From the NCBI RefSeq assembly GCF_000003815.2, contig NC_049997.1, forward strand, positions 16,728,502 to 16,792,501: a stretch of 64,000 nucleotides of DNA. The letters are read 5' to 3'. This document shows positions 33,899 to 45,770 of this stretch, piece by piece (within the stretch, counting starts at the first letter, position 1; every line of letters begins with the position of its first letter). The position numbers and the translations under genes were made by a program. The stretch is from Branchiostoma floridae. Taxonomy: Eukaryota; Chordata; Leptocardii; Amphioxiformes; Branchiostomatidae. The notes under the pieces are model-generated. The model searched no databases and had not been told where the DNA came from. It saw only the letters and a list, made by a program, of their open reading frames with translations.

Positions 33899-34239
33899 TG
33901 TATGACTTCGGTTGGGGAGGAAAAAGGCCATGAAGTGATGCGTACCAATACCGTGCCCTATACATAGTGTGTAATTACTAACTGTACCCAGGGCTTTAAA
34001 ACGGCTATATATAGGGCTAGTGCTATCTATACCTACATAACATGCTACTTATCATGCAAATATAGTTAATATATGGATACATAAATCTTCAATTTAAAAC
34101 GATTGTCTATATTCTGGCCACACAGGTTGAGATCCTAGTGCATCGACGATCATACATATATCTTTATCTCATCCTTTTCGCAATGAAACTCACTTTATAT
34201 CTTCATAAAGGGAAAACGTCATATGACTCGATTGTCTAC

Positions 34240-34880
34240 CATACGAAAATGTACTCAATTTCTCCTTCAAAGTCCACTGATAAAACAGTTCCTATATTTA
34301 GCTCAGTTTGAAGCATGTACAATCATTGCCTGTGTAGATATGACTTTATTGCCTGTATATGATATATACGCACGTACTGGTAATAAATGTGACACGGGTT
34401 ATAAGGTTTCGACTAAGGCATCGCGAATGCTTGGAAGGGACAAGAACATTCGCGATCAGAAAAAAAATTAAATTTGAAAATAACTGTTACGTAAGAAAAG
34501 CTTTTCGATATGAAAAGGGGGAAGAACATTCGAGAAAATGAAATTTGAAAATGATTGCAACGAACAGAACTTCTTCGGGTGTTGCAATAACGAAAGATGA
34601 TTGATTACACATCATAAACTCTGGAGGTGTGCCTAAACCATTACCACCTATTCAGCACTGGGATTTTGATTTTCGAAGTGAAACGGAATTGCCTTACCAC
34701 AATCCTATTTGACGCCCGATGTCATTTTCTCTGCGTAACTTCCCCAAGGCTAAGCGAAAGGAGCTCCAACGTTACTAATGTAATTTGTGCCGTGCGTTAT
34801 AGCTGCAAGGGGAACCTAGTATAGATGAGGAATTGAGAGATTGGAAAGCGCGTAGGTGGTGCAGTACGTGTAGTTCTCAG
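34240..34880. repeat. Inverted copy of segment A
   Basis: The reverse complement of 28925-29461, with small indels (for example AATAAATGTGACACGGGTTA, then GGAACCTAGTATAGATGAGG). The plus frame ending NVICAVRYSCKGNLV and stop (34824) mirrors the minus frame ending at 28975. Confidence 0.7.
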
Positions 34881-35099
34881 TTTTATGAAAACTACAGGAA
34901 TGCACAAGCTGATATATTTATAATGTTACTATAATTCAATTCTGCCTGCTATAACAAAGTGACAGTGTACGTTCACGTGTACAAACGTCAATTTTAAATG
35001 ATTTATTAAAAACTAGAATGGCTACATACCCACCTGTTTTCATTGTTTTGTTTGTTAATTGTTATTTCAACTAGCCTACGGCCAAGATTACTTTAATTA
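34881..35099. other. No gene seen
   Basis: Short unique AT-rich spacer. Confidence 0.4.
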
Positions 35100-37020
35100 C
35101 CTTTGCCAGAATGGCTAAGGTTATGTTTTCGGTTTGGTGGTGTGGTTCTCCCCGTTTGTGAGCAGCATAACTCGAGAGGACTTCGATGGATGCAGCTGAT
35201 ATTTGGTGGGTGGGTAGGGGTGTGGAAGACGAAGGTCGAGTTCGATAATGGGCCTCCTAGCGGCTTGCTAAGGTACTGCAGCAGGACCTGCATGCTTGAT
35301 ATCTCGCGTTCCGGACATGCTGCGGTCGTGATTTTTGAGCGTTAGGGAGCCCTTAAAGCAGGGAGTGATTGCTGCGAGTTTGGGCCCCCTAGCGGCTTTC
35401 ATGGAAGTGCAGGCACCGGTTTAATTGCAAACTTTTGTCTGCGGACAGCATAACTCGAGAAGACTTCGACGGATGCAGCTGGTATTTGGTGGGTGGGTAG
35501 GGGTCTGGGAAACGAAGGGGGAGTTCGATAATGGGCCCCCTAGCGGCTTCCCTTGGTACTGCAGCGCAACTTCCGGGTGTGTTTTTCCATCTTCTGAACA
35601 TGGTATGGCCACGAGTTTTGGGTGTTAGATAGCTCTTATGCTCAGGAGTTAGTAACATAAGTTTGGGCCCCCTAGTTGCCCTTATTCTTGGTCTACAGAT
35701 TATTAAATCTTATGTGTACATAGCATGTATACACCCCATCATGTATAATGTACTGTCCCTATAAACAATTTTCTTGTAATCCTATCGTCTGGTTTATAGT
35801 GGTGTTGACCTCTTTTGCAGCAACTATGACCTTTGGGGTCACTTCTTGTCAATCTTACACTAGGCTTGGGCATGACGTAACCATTACACCCAAATATAGC
35901 CACAGTGCCAGAATGGCTTATATGGTTATGTTTTGTGCTTGTGAGTCTGTGTGTGTGTGTGTCTGTGTGTGTGTGTGTGTGTGTGCATAACTCAAGAAGC
36001 CTCGGATGGATCCAGATAATATTTGGTAGGTGGGTAGGGGTTGGGAAAACGAAGGTCAAGTTCGATAATGGGCTCCCTAGCGGCTTGCTAAGGTACTGCA
36101 GCAGAACTCAATTTTTTATATCTCATGTTCTGGACATGTTGTGGTCGCGATGTTTAAATGGTAAATAGCCCTTGGGGCAGAGAGTAAGTGCTGTAAGTTT
36201 TGACCCCCTAACGGCTTGTTTGGAACTGCAGCCGCCGATTTCCTTTCAAACTTTGGAGGAGAATAACTCGGGAACGTGTAGAAGGATCGTCATGATTTTT
36301 GGTATGTAGATAGCCCAAGTAACAATGTACATAATGGAATACTAATTATTCAAATCAACAGCTAATTTGCATAATTAATGAGGAAAGTTTATAAATCCAC
36401 TGCATTTCATGATAGGACTTTCAAACTTGTCACATATTTAGATGAGAAAGAGAAAAATATCAACGCATATTAATTATGCAATTGACCTCATTTGCATAAT
36501 TCATGAGAAAATATGAATGTGTTGACGGATCGTCATGATTTTTGGTATGTAGATAGCCAAAGGGAAGACTTACATGATGGAATTCTAATTATGCAAATCG
36601 ACAGCTAATTTGCATAATTAATGAGGAAAGTTTGTAAATCTACTGCATTCCATTATAGGACTTTCAAACTTGTCACATTTGTAGCTGAGAAAAAGAAATG
36701 TCAATACATATTAATTATGCAAATGTTGATCTCATTTGCATAATTAATGGAAAATATGAACGTGTTGACGGATCGTCATGATTTTTGGTATGTAGATAGC
36801 CTAAGTAAAAACTTACATAATGAGATACCAATTAATAGCTAATTTGCATAATTGATGAGGAAAGTCGATAGATCCACTGCATGTAGTTGAGAAAGATGGC
36901 AGAGAGTAAGTGGTGTATGTTTGGGTCCCCTATAATGTCTTTTCTTGAACTGCAGATGCCGGTTTTGTTTCAGACTTTGAAAGAGAATAAGTCAAGAATG
37001 AAAGGATCATCATGATTTTT
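35100..37020 (+). repeat. Array of GGCCCCCTAGCGGC-family modules
   Basis: It starts with a palindromic module, ACCTTTGCCAGAATGGCTAA then GGTTATGTTTT. Three body units follow (from about 35163, 35448 and 35987), each with CATAACTC-AGAAG, TATTTGGT-GGTGGGTAGGG, GACGAAGG or similar, TTCGATAATGGGC, CCTAGCGGCTT and ACTGCAGC. A (GT)n tract lies at 35945-35985 before the third. The last part is the AT-rich 243-bp array annotated separately. Frames are repeat-derived and shared between units. Confidence 0.75.
36285..37020 (+). repeat. 243-bp tandem repeat with ATTTGCATAATTAATGAGG blocks
   Basis: GATCGTCATGATTTTTGGTA recurs at 36285, 36528 and 36771 (exact 243-bp spacing), with a diverged fourth start at 37005. 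Each unit has CTAATTTGCATAATTAATGA and most have TTAATTATGCAA, GACCTCATTTGCATAATT or close variants. Confidence 0.85.
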
Positions 37021-37509
37021 GGTATGCTGATAGCTTAAGTGATGCTTGATACAATTTGATATTAATAGTGTAAATAGGGATCTAATTTGTATAATCAATG
37101 GCAAAATTTTATGAACCAACTCCAGGCATATAAAATAAAATGTAATGAGTGACAAATTTATGTCTACAGACATCATTCTACATAACAAACCTGGTTTATT
37201 TGGCAAAGGTATGTGTTCGTGGAACTCTAGTTTCAGTACTATGAACGATAACAATCTGCTTTTATTTGACAAACCGTGTCAAGTGCTAGTGAGATCCGTT
37301 TAAAAAGCGCTGAATGTGTAATACGTAAGATGACAATTTAGTCTGATTATCAGCATTGGTTAACATATGTTTGTTATGTTTTTGATCACTACATAATAAT
37401 TAACGTGGCCAAGGGACATGATGTTGATCTTGAATTGTTTGTCATTGCATTATGCTTTACAAATATTCCATGTTTGCCAAAAGAAAGCCCATCTGTGTTG
37501 GCAGAATAC
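37021..37509. other. No gene seen
   Basis: Decayed end of the array, then AT-rich sequence. Confidence 0.4.
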
Positions 37510-38880
37510 ACAAATTAAACTTTACAACTTTGCCATGTTTTGTTCCTTTATTATCAATAAAACCACTAATTTATGCTCTCATATTGCTTATCGTGATTTG
37601 CCAGGAGCTTTGATCATGATCGTTACCCTAGTCAAAGTGAACTCATGCCCCCCTTACAGTAATCACCATTCCGGAGAGATTTCTGCCCAAGTTGTAGCAG
37701 CAAACGATGTCACTGATACTTACCATCTAATCAGCACGACGCATTGCGGAAAGCAAAGGTCATAGCTCTTCACCGTCCTCATCAGTACATACAAGTTTAC
37801 AGAAATCAATAGAGCAGAAAAGAACCATAGATCTATTCGTAATATCTTTTCGGCAATTCTTCTCTGGAGATAGAGTTGTCAAAATAATTTTAAGCTGTGC
37901 GTTTGTAACGAAGAGATCAGTCAGCAGGTCAAGAAAAATATGATTTGATCCAAACATTTACAAAATGTAGATAATAAGCAGAGCGGAGCCGAACTTCCAG
38001 TCAACAAAATCATAAGAAGAGAGCAGTGTGGACATTGATAAAATAAGACTTTGTCCAACTCAAGAGGTTTTACTCACCAAGATATTAGACCAAATGTCTT
38101 GATCTACTCTGACGTCAGCATAGGGTTAAAATTCATTGGAAGTCGGCACCGTCCCCCGTCACTATTGAGAGAGTGTTGGTGCGCCCTGATGTGGATTTGT
38201 GGTACGTGTTCACAGTAAAACAGACAACTTGCTGGGTTATGAGTTTTATTTAGATGAATTACTATTATGGATAACAAGAAGAAAGCCAACGTGTAATTAT
38301 ATCAAGTAATACACGCTCAAGACGTTTGTCATTAAGAATAAGATATAGAAAGGCAAGGCCGGAATATTGTTTTTCCTATACCAATGATACAAAGGTGAGT
38401 TTTATCTAAGAAAACACTTATTCTCCTTATTCCTACGGCTGTGTGAGAAGTTCCATGTCAGAAGCTGAACGTGAAATCATATCAAGTAATGAAAGCTCGG
38501 GACGTTTGTCTGCAAAAGTAAACCATAGAGAGGCCAATTTTGTCTTTCTTATGTCACTTATGCTACGATGAGTTTTAGCTACTAAGTTTAAGCACGTATT
38601 CTCAGAATGCTCACTCCACTGTGGAATTACATCGTCAGCTACATCTACTACTTTAGGTACACTTTTTCACGCACAGATACAATCTGTGTATCTTCTTAGC
38701 TCTTTGATGCTCCCCAGTTGCATCTTCATCCAGCTATGCAGAATGTATAGGCCATAGTAACACGCCTCATGATGGTAATACGTTACGCACGGTAACATCA
38801 GAAGCTGAAACATCTTGTTACCTGAGGGAGAAATAAATGATAGCATCGGATCTACCTTGCATTACACCTCAACCACTTCG
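37510..38880. repeat. Inverted copy of segment B
   Basis: The reverse complement of 29462-30760. It conserves the acceptor-like CAG (38822-38824 on the minus strand), the KMFQLLMLPCVTYYHHEAC frame (here open further than in the direct copy) and the donor ATGGTAAGT (minus strand near 37721-37730). Confidence 0.7.
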
Positions 38881-39539
38881 CCTGTCCATCTGTTAAGGCA
38901 GTACAGTGTCGATGCATTACTGTAGGTAGCTTTCTGCAGGCTTAGTATTACATTTGGGTTGACACGTCAATGGTGAAGATGAAAGAAGGATATTGAAAAC
39001 TACTTCTGTCATGGGAAGTAAAGTGAAAGAAAGTAATCTTGTGCCGGCCTAGCTTCCTGAAGAGCTTTTTTTCTACTCGTCATTACAGAGAGGGCAGACT
39101 TTATGTATGGTATTTTCTGGCTTTTAGTCCTGGGAAAGGGCCGCTAGCCACTGACCTGCTACTGATCATGTGATGACCATGAGATGGTCATGTGATGATC
39201 ATGTGATCTCCACTCACTACAGGACTACACCATGACTACACACGCTACACTCGAGGGTAAAGACTAAACATCATTATCATCCTATCCTTTCTTGTTTTTA
39301 GCATTTTACATATTACATATTGCTAAATTCTTTTTGATATATTGCCTTATCCCTCTATGATATCTTTCTTGGTTATCATTTTTTTTCTCCCCTACCCCAT
39401 TCGTTCTCCTCAAAGCCGTTGTCCCAATCCAATTACTTAATTATTTTTCTTTGCGTCTTTTTGGGTAAGAACATATCTTCCTTGGCACTGGACCTCAACA
39501 ACGTTAGCTGTCGAGGAGCCTATCTGATGAGGTATACAT
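38881..39539. other. No gene seen
   Basis: A local run of GATCATGTGATGACCATGAG- and ATGGTCATGTGATGATC-like words at about 39166-39205 is a small direct and inverted repeat. Nothing else is supported. Confidence 0.4.
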
Positions 39540-40900
39540 CATCTGGAAGGTTGGAACAGAACGGAAGATACGGCAAGTTTAATGGGCACTGATGGATGAC
39601 TGCAGTCAGAGTAGAGTTCCTGATTGTCCCTGGGGTTTATAACGCAGCACATTGCAGCTGTGTTTTCGAGTAAAAGTGCTTTAACTGATTCATGGGGCAT
39701 TTTCATGGCAATGTCTGTCATTTTCTATGTCACCGTGTCTATAGACTGGTTTCAAAGACCCCAGCATATCTATATGCAAGTATTTAATCTTGACGGAACA
39801 CGATGAACATATGTCTAGTCAAGAAAAACTCAAAATATAAAGTAATTGAAACAGACATCTTGTAGAGGATAGACGCTAAACGGAAGGTACTGGAAGCGCA
39901 ATGGACATATGAATGCATTACGGCCCTCAGCTTTCAATGTCCCCAAGGTATAAATGCATCATAACACAGTCCTTTAACTGGTTAACTCATCTAGACCTCC
40001 ATGCATGAAACACTTTCCTGGGATTGTCTATGAATTTTAAAGGCATCAGTGTGTCCATAGCTATATGGACTGTGTTCAGCGCCCTCCTCTTTCTATAGGT
40101 AGATACAAAATCTTAAAAGAACATACAGAAAGCGCCAGTCTATGTTGTTTGCAAGTAAAACTCCAAATTAAGTTTAACGAGAAGTAACTTTGGCAGATAT
40201 TATCTTGATCGTTGAAGCAAACAAGATAGAACTGCAGGCTTGGTGGACATAGATGGATGTATGGATGTAGCTTGGCTATAGTTATGAACGTCCCCGAGGC
40301 ATAAATGCAGTATATGGCTGTCTTGTAACTGGTTAACTGATGCTGGACTCAATGAAGAAATTTACTGGCAATGTCTATGTCATTTTTAATAACATAATCG
40401 TGTCTATAGACTGTGGTCTAGAGTTTAGAAATCTTTTAATACTTTGAATGAAACAGAAAAGAAGATACAGGATGATAGTACCATGGCAGTTTGGCCACAG
40501 TCGTGAATGTCACTCGGGTGCTACTGCAGTATTATACCCCTGTCTCGTATAACTGTTTGACTGACGCAAAGATACATGAAGCTTTTACTGGCAATAACTA
40601 TGGCAATGTCTATCGTTTTCAGCATCAGCATCATGTATATAGACGATGTCTAAATCTCAGACATCTTCTGAAAGGTCGAAACAGAACGGAAGATGCAACA
40701 AGCTTGATATGATAGAAGCATGGAGTTTGAATACAGTCAAGCTAATATAAACTTGGATGCCACTTGGGTGCACATGCAGTGAACCGCTGTCTTGTAACTC
40801 GTTAACTGATTCAGAGCTCAATAAAGGAGTCTACCACAATGTCTTTGATTTTGAGTAGCTTCATCGTGTCTACAGACTATCTTTTAAGCCCAGAAATCTT
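39540..40900. repeat. Decayed tandem array, units of about 220-340 bp
   Basis: About five diverged units (starts near 39554, 39890, 40224, 40449 and 40679) share GGAACAGAACGGAAGATAC, GGCATAAATGCAGTAT, CTTGTAACTGGTTAACTGAT, ACTGGCAATGTCTATG and CGTGTCTATAGACTG. Indels differ between units, so this is an old array. No reading frame is kept across units. Confidence 0.6.
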
Positions 40901-41135
40901 CCGGAAATATTTACATAGATAGCTAATGACCTGTTTACAATGCGGTGCTAATAGTGAACGAACGTTATCATTGTAACGTCTATGTGCAAATACAAAGCAA
41001 TGGCTATGTTTATTATGGATAACGGAAAATGAAATATGTTGAGTTAAAAACTAAATGGATATGATTTTGGTAATATGATCTCCAACTAAAATTCTAGAGT
41101 ATAAAACTTCTATCCAACAAAATCTCTCTATAAAG

Positions 41136-41570
41136 TGGGGTCGCGTGGCGCGATCGGCAGCACATTGGGCTCAGGCCCAAGAGGTCCTGAGTTCTAATCC
41201 AGCTGCTGCGTCACTGATCTTGTGCCCTTGGGAAAGGCACTTTACAGGAATTTCCTCACTTAACTCAAGTGTAAATGAGTACCTAGCTGCGGCTAGTGGC
41301 AGTGACAGGTCTTTGTGGCAGTGGTAGGCCTTAGGGGCATTTTCGGGCATGACGCACCCGCCATGAGACACGAGTCAGGGGTAGGAGGAACCCCTTGTAT
41401 CCTTGGTCGGAAGTCCTCCTATAGGGGACGGAAAATCCAAATAATAAACCTGCATCTGCTGGGGCCGTCTTACGTGGCAAACAGTTCTGTTCTGTAGGAC
41501 TTTGTGCGCCAGTAGACGAGAGGGTGGAGAAGGGAGTGCACACCCCTCCTTCACCTTAAAAAGTCACGTG
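41136..41570 (+). mobile_element. tRNA-derived SINE
   Basis: The head GGGGTCGCGTGGCGCGATCG then GCAGCACATTGGGCTCAGG and a B-box-like GAGTTCTAATCC is tRNA-like. The core TGTGCCCTTGGGAAAGGCAC and CTCACTTAACTCAAGTG match the 16.2-kb SINE; the 3' half is different. Target duplications were not found, so the ends are approximate. Confidence 0.7.
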
Positions 41571-42026
41571 CAGGCCAGGCAGACTGGTCGTCTAATCAAC
41601 CTTGTCTACAATTGATCTTCGGATACGAAGAAACAGCCATCATTGCCTGGGTGTCTAACCTTCATTGACGTATGCTGAGTTAAAATTGTTGATGTATGTC
41701 TCTATACAAGCACTTTTCTCTACTTGAGTGGATCAGTAGAATATTTGAGGCAGAGGTGGGCGTTAGTTAAAAGGAATATGTCCCTAAGCTTCTTTAATGA
41801 TGCCTTGTTTAAGGGATGAGACATCTTATAGACCTGGCAGGGCTTAGTCTTAAGTGGGCACACGCTGACACTGATTATTAATCTAAATATCTCAAAGACA
41901 GTACTTTAATCAAGGGTTGTAAGGGCGTATATATTTTAAACTTGTGTGCAATCAATGGTTAATGATCCGCCCCAAGCTGTATATGGTGTCATAACCGTCG
42001 GAACCGTACCTGCACCCGAATTTTCT
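41571..42026. other. No gene seen
   Basis: Sequence with a CCTGGGTGTCTAACCTTCA word also seen (variant) near 49345; otherwise plain. Confidence 0.4.
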
Positions 42027-43171
42027 GTACCGGTGTGACAGCGATCTCGCCCCCCCAGCGATTTTGCCCCCCCGGGGGGGAGATCCCTAGGGTTTTCGCC
42101 CCCCTTTAGGGTTTTCGCCCCCCCCCCCCCCCCAAGAGCAGCTGGTTACTACATATTACAGGTGCGCTACCTGGTACTATACTGCACCTGGGGAGTAACG
42201 TATATGGTGTGTTACCTGGTACCTATATGGCACCTTATTACCGTACCGTAAGATGTCATACCTCGAAAGTCGATACTATATTGTTCGGTGCAAATATGAC
42301 ATTGAAATGAAAAAGACAATTTTTGCAGCTGAGGTGGCATAAAAACAGTGCTACTGCGAATAAATCAACACCGTCTATGGTACGGAATACGTCAGCTATA
42401 TGTTTTCAATTTGTCACAGTGTTTTCTTTCTTGTGCTGGAAACATTTCCAAAGCACTAACAAAAACAGACGTGGATAATAGTTCCTCATTATAAACACTA
42501 TCTACGCTCAAGTTGATATAGCTGTTGCGAAATGCTACACAAACACTAGTAAAGTTAAGAAACACGGATACATGCATCAGTTCCTAAATACTAGAAAAAA
42601 CAGTCATGCTGGAGGTGAAGATATCCCTTGGCCAGGTGCATATACCAAAATGTGCGTTATTCTAATTAATACCTAATATTTGCATAATTAATAAAGGCAT
42701 TACATAGTTCTTTTGTGGTCACTTCATGGTAGAGACTTCATATTGGAGATATATAGGTTGCTTGAGGACAGGTGAATACAATGAAATACATATTATGTCA
42801 AGACTCAGGTATATGCAATAATGGGAATACAAGGGACCCAACCCTCCTTGTCTGAAACAAGTGCAACTATCTTATTACGTTAATATTGGTACTATGAATG
42901 GAGTTATGTATCAAACTCGTGTACTTATATTATTCTGAAACTGCATTTTGTGATTTATACCAATCAACTTATAAAATGTCATGTAAACCCGTTTTTTGGG
43001 GGGGGGCGAAATCGCTAAAGGGGGGCGAGGTAGGGGGGCGAGATCACTAGCCGGGGAGGGCGAGAACGCTAGTGATTTCGCCCCGGGGGGCGAGATCGCT
43101 AGTGATTTCGCCCCGGGGGGGGGGGCGAGATCACGGGGGGGGGGGGGGCGAAATCCCTTTCACACCGGTAC
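42027..43171. mobile_element. Foldback element with G/C-run arms
   Basis: Outer ends GTACCGGTGTGACAGCGAT and, as the complement of the right end, GTACCGGTGTGAAAGGGAT. The arms are runs of C (left) and G (right) interleaved with GCGAAATCGCTA and GCGAGATCACTAG words. The core of about 850 bp is AT-rich with no ORF of note. G-run spacing on the right arm is compatible with G-quadruplex formation. Confidence 0.65.
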
Positions 43172-43508
43172 CCCCCCTTACATATAACAGATACCCCTGG
43201 CTATACTTTGAGTAGTCGGATGCCTCTTCCACAGCCATGAATATCATCCAGACGGTATTTGAAGGGGAAGTTAACCTGGCATTGACAAATGGCCAGGTAG
43301 TCAGACCCGCTTAAGCCAGAACGTCCGTAAATTCCATCCACTTATCTCCCAGGATATGGCCGGGAAACCGTGACATGGGCTCTCTTAAGGGCCGGACGTT
43401 CTGCACTTATCACAGTCTACATGCAAATAGAGTTACAGACCGAGAGTTATGAGCGCTGCTATTTCGGGATCGTTGATCGTTGACCAATAAGCTGGTGGAC
43501 GTACCGAC
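43172..43508. other. No gene seen
   Basis: No supported feature. Confidence 0.4.
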
Positions 43509-43795
43509 TGATAAGTATCTAATACCAGCTCAAAAAGAACAAGAAACAGCCATGACTTCAAGTACCAGAGTTACCAAGCTAGGATTGATGTGTTCAAAAA
43601 CTCGTATTTTCCCAGAACTATCGTAGAGTGGAACTTGTTATCACCAAGCACAGTAGGGGCATCTTCTCTGGATAGTTTTAAAGAACGCTTGCAGATAGAT
43701 GTGCAGAAGTTAGGTGTGACGGGTGCCTGCGAAGCTGGTGTGTTACGCCGAAGGGCGGTTATACCGGCTATATAGATACAGATACAGATACAGAT
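43509..43795 (+). pseudogene. CR1/Jockey-like LINE 3' end with GATACA tail, copy 1
   Basis: From about 43521 the frame gives the C terminus of a non-LTR polymerase: a basic RTRNSHDFKYQ region, then VFKNSYFPRTIVEWNLLS, then GASSLDSFKERLQ and a stop at 43773. The FFPRTIxxWNxLP ... SLxxFKxxL layout is characteristic of CR1/Jockey-group C termini. The tail is ATAGATACAGATACAGATAC. This is the best-preserved of four copies. It lacks endonuclease and RT motifs and cannot move by itself. Confidence 0.75.
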
Positions 43796-44430
43796 GAATT
43801 CGAAGATTCAACTTCAGTAGAGTGTTCAATTTTTCATCCAAGTATCTAAGCATAGATATCAGCCCATACCCTCGTTACTTTTGTTTTTGTTTGTTTGTTT
43901 ACCTCTTTTATCTGATACCGTGACCTTTATTTACTTATTATGATATAGCAAATTGACAAAATACATTACACATACTCTCAGGCAGTGTTGCTGATATTGG
44001 AGAGTCTACAAGTATGACCAGAAAGTACATTAGAATGGTGATATAACGTTACACATCACTAGCGGGGCGTTCAAATTGTGTCTAAAGTTGGAAAACCGTG
44101 TCGATATATAATCTGTAAGCAAACAGACTTCCTGGATAATAATACTATTTGCACATACAATAAAAATATGTAGTCTTGGAGTGGCTCCTTTTCTTTAACT
44201 GTAAGCTTTATTTCAAAATAAGATATCATTCTACCGACTGATCTATGTTATTTTTAGTTTCTGTTTCAAGGCAATCCTTAGTTTTATTCTTGTTTATTAA
44301 TGACAACAGGCTTAAGGACATCTGCCGTCCTAATAGTAGCTACGTAGTAAATATTACAAATACATATGATAGTTGATTGTAGTTATATTTGGGGTATTCC
44401 CACGCGGAAACATTGAAGACGGACTGAAGG
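43796..44430. other. No gene seen
   Basis: AT-rich, no supported feature. Confidence 0.4.
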
Positions 44431-44434
44431 TTAA

Positions 44435-44670
44435 CCCTACTCAGACGGAGGGGGGTGGGGTGGATATGGGGGAAGGGGTCTTTTGAGGTCCGCGTCAACT
44501 TTAGATTACGCCAGAACGGTTAACGCTAGAGCCACCAAATTTGGTGAATTTTCCTGTAGTAGTTAGCAACAATTTCGCAAAGTTTTAAAACAATTCCATT
44601 TATTGTATTGCCATGGCAACAGTTTGTGGAGAAGCATTTTTTGACGAAAATCTCTTATTTCGGTTCTCAC
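44435..44670. mobile_element. piggyBac-type family-2 MITE, truncated
   Basis: TTAA (44431-44434) precedes CCCTACTCAGACGGAGG. The left half of 14166-15109 follows (CTTTTGAGGTCCGCG, CGCCAGAACGG, CCACCAAATTTGGTGAATTT, TTGCCATGGCAACAG) and stops at about 44670 without the right end. Confidence 0.7.
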
Positions 44671-44729
44671 ATATATGCTCAGCCAAGGACACAAGTATAG
44701 AGCGTCCGTAATTCACATTAGCATGTATG

Positions 44730-44875
44730 TCTCCCTTTCTCTCTCTCTCAAACTCTTTCTGTTTTCTCTCTCTCTCTTTCACTCTCTTCATTTCTTATCC
44801 TCTGTCTCCCCACTCTCTGTCTCCGTCTCTCTGTGTCTCTCTGTCTCTCTCTCTCTCTGTGTTTCTCTCTCATGA
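44730..44875. repeat. CT-rich microsatellite
   Basis: Degenerate (TCTCTCTG)n and CTTT-rich tract that creates serine/leucine-rich artificial frames. Confidence 0.85.
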
Positions 44876-45434
44876 TATGACAGACTGCTGGCAAAAGGTT
44901 TCGCTTGAATTGCGTTTCTATCCACAGTGTGCATTCTTGTGATAAGACAGGCGACTTCATTAACTGCACTACAAGTGGTACTAAATTTGCACAGTCATGT
45001 TGATGGTAATAAAACTCTTAGACTATTATTCGTTAAGGGAATTACATAGTGCGTAGCTTATTATTATACGGATAGATTAACTGCTGCTTCATATGGTGTT
45101 AATTTATTTCGTTAAAGAAATATGTCTATCATATCATATGTCTAGCTTTGCACAATATATTTATTTTCATAATAAGGAGAACTGAGTGGTGCGTGTGATT
45201 TAAACGGTTTATCTATTGCTAATTAGATGCAGGGGTAAATTCTATGCATGCTGATGGCAGTACAGTAGGATTAGCCATAAAAGCTGACATTTCGAATAAC
45301 GAGGAATTTATTTACGAGCTTGTAAAGTCGTATTGGTGCACTGATATATAGATGAAGTGCAAATACCGTCCAGATTACATACTTTAGATTGTTATGCGGG
45401 GTTATCGATCTGAAGACATTTCTGGAGCTAAACA

Positions 45435-45560
45435 TCCTCACTCTCTCTGTCTCTTTCGTTCTCTCTCTTTCTCTCATCGTCTCTTTCTCTCTGTTTCTCT
45501 TTCTCCGTCTCTTTAAAACTCCCCCTCTCTGCCCCTCTCTTGCCCCTCTCTCTTCGACTT
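45435..45560. repeat. CT-rich microsatellite
   Basis: A second pyrimidine tract (CTCTCTCTGTCTCTTTC type). Confidence 0.85.
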
Positions 45561-45770
45561 TAGGCGACTCAGAGTCCATTTTGTTCGTGTCTGGAAATAG
45601 ACAGCTTTGGTAGTTTCAAAAGGAGGTACTTCAAAACCTTTAGTACTTTTGGGCCCACAAAAACATACTTTGAAATGTAGCGACTACATATCTCCAACCA
45701 TATCTCAGGGTGGCATGATCGTAACTTCCTGACAAGAGTGTGTCCATGACTCAAAGGATGCTATATGGCT

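Noticed and set aside
35093-36168. Overlapping 63-106-codon frames in the 35-36 kb array
   Set aside because: The same peptides occur in each repeat unit and on the opposite strand; they follow the repeat, not a gene.
36285-37020. CRISPR-like regularly spaced repeats
   Set aside because: The period is 243 bp with similar, not unique, spacers, the genome is eukaryotic and there are no cas genes. It is a tandem repeat.
37418-37765. 115-codon plus-strand frame
   Set aside because: Its second half lies on the antisense side of duplicated segment B, and no motif is visible.
41136-41210. Functional tRNA gene at 41.1 kb
   Set aside because: tRNA-like head only; the acceptor stem does not pair and the SINE core follows directly.
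44600-45613. Ser/Leu-rich or Arg/Glu-rich frames
   Set aside because: Translations of CT-rich microsatellites.
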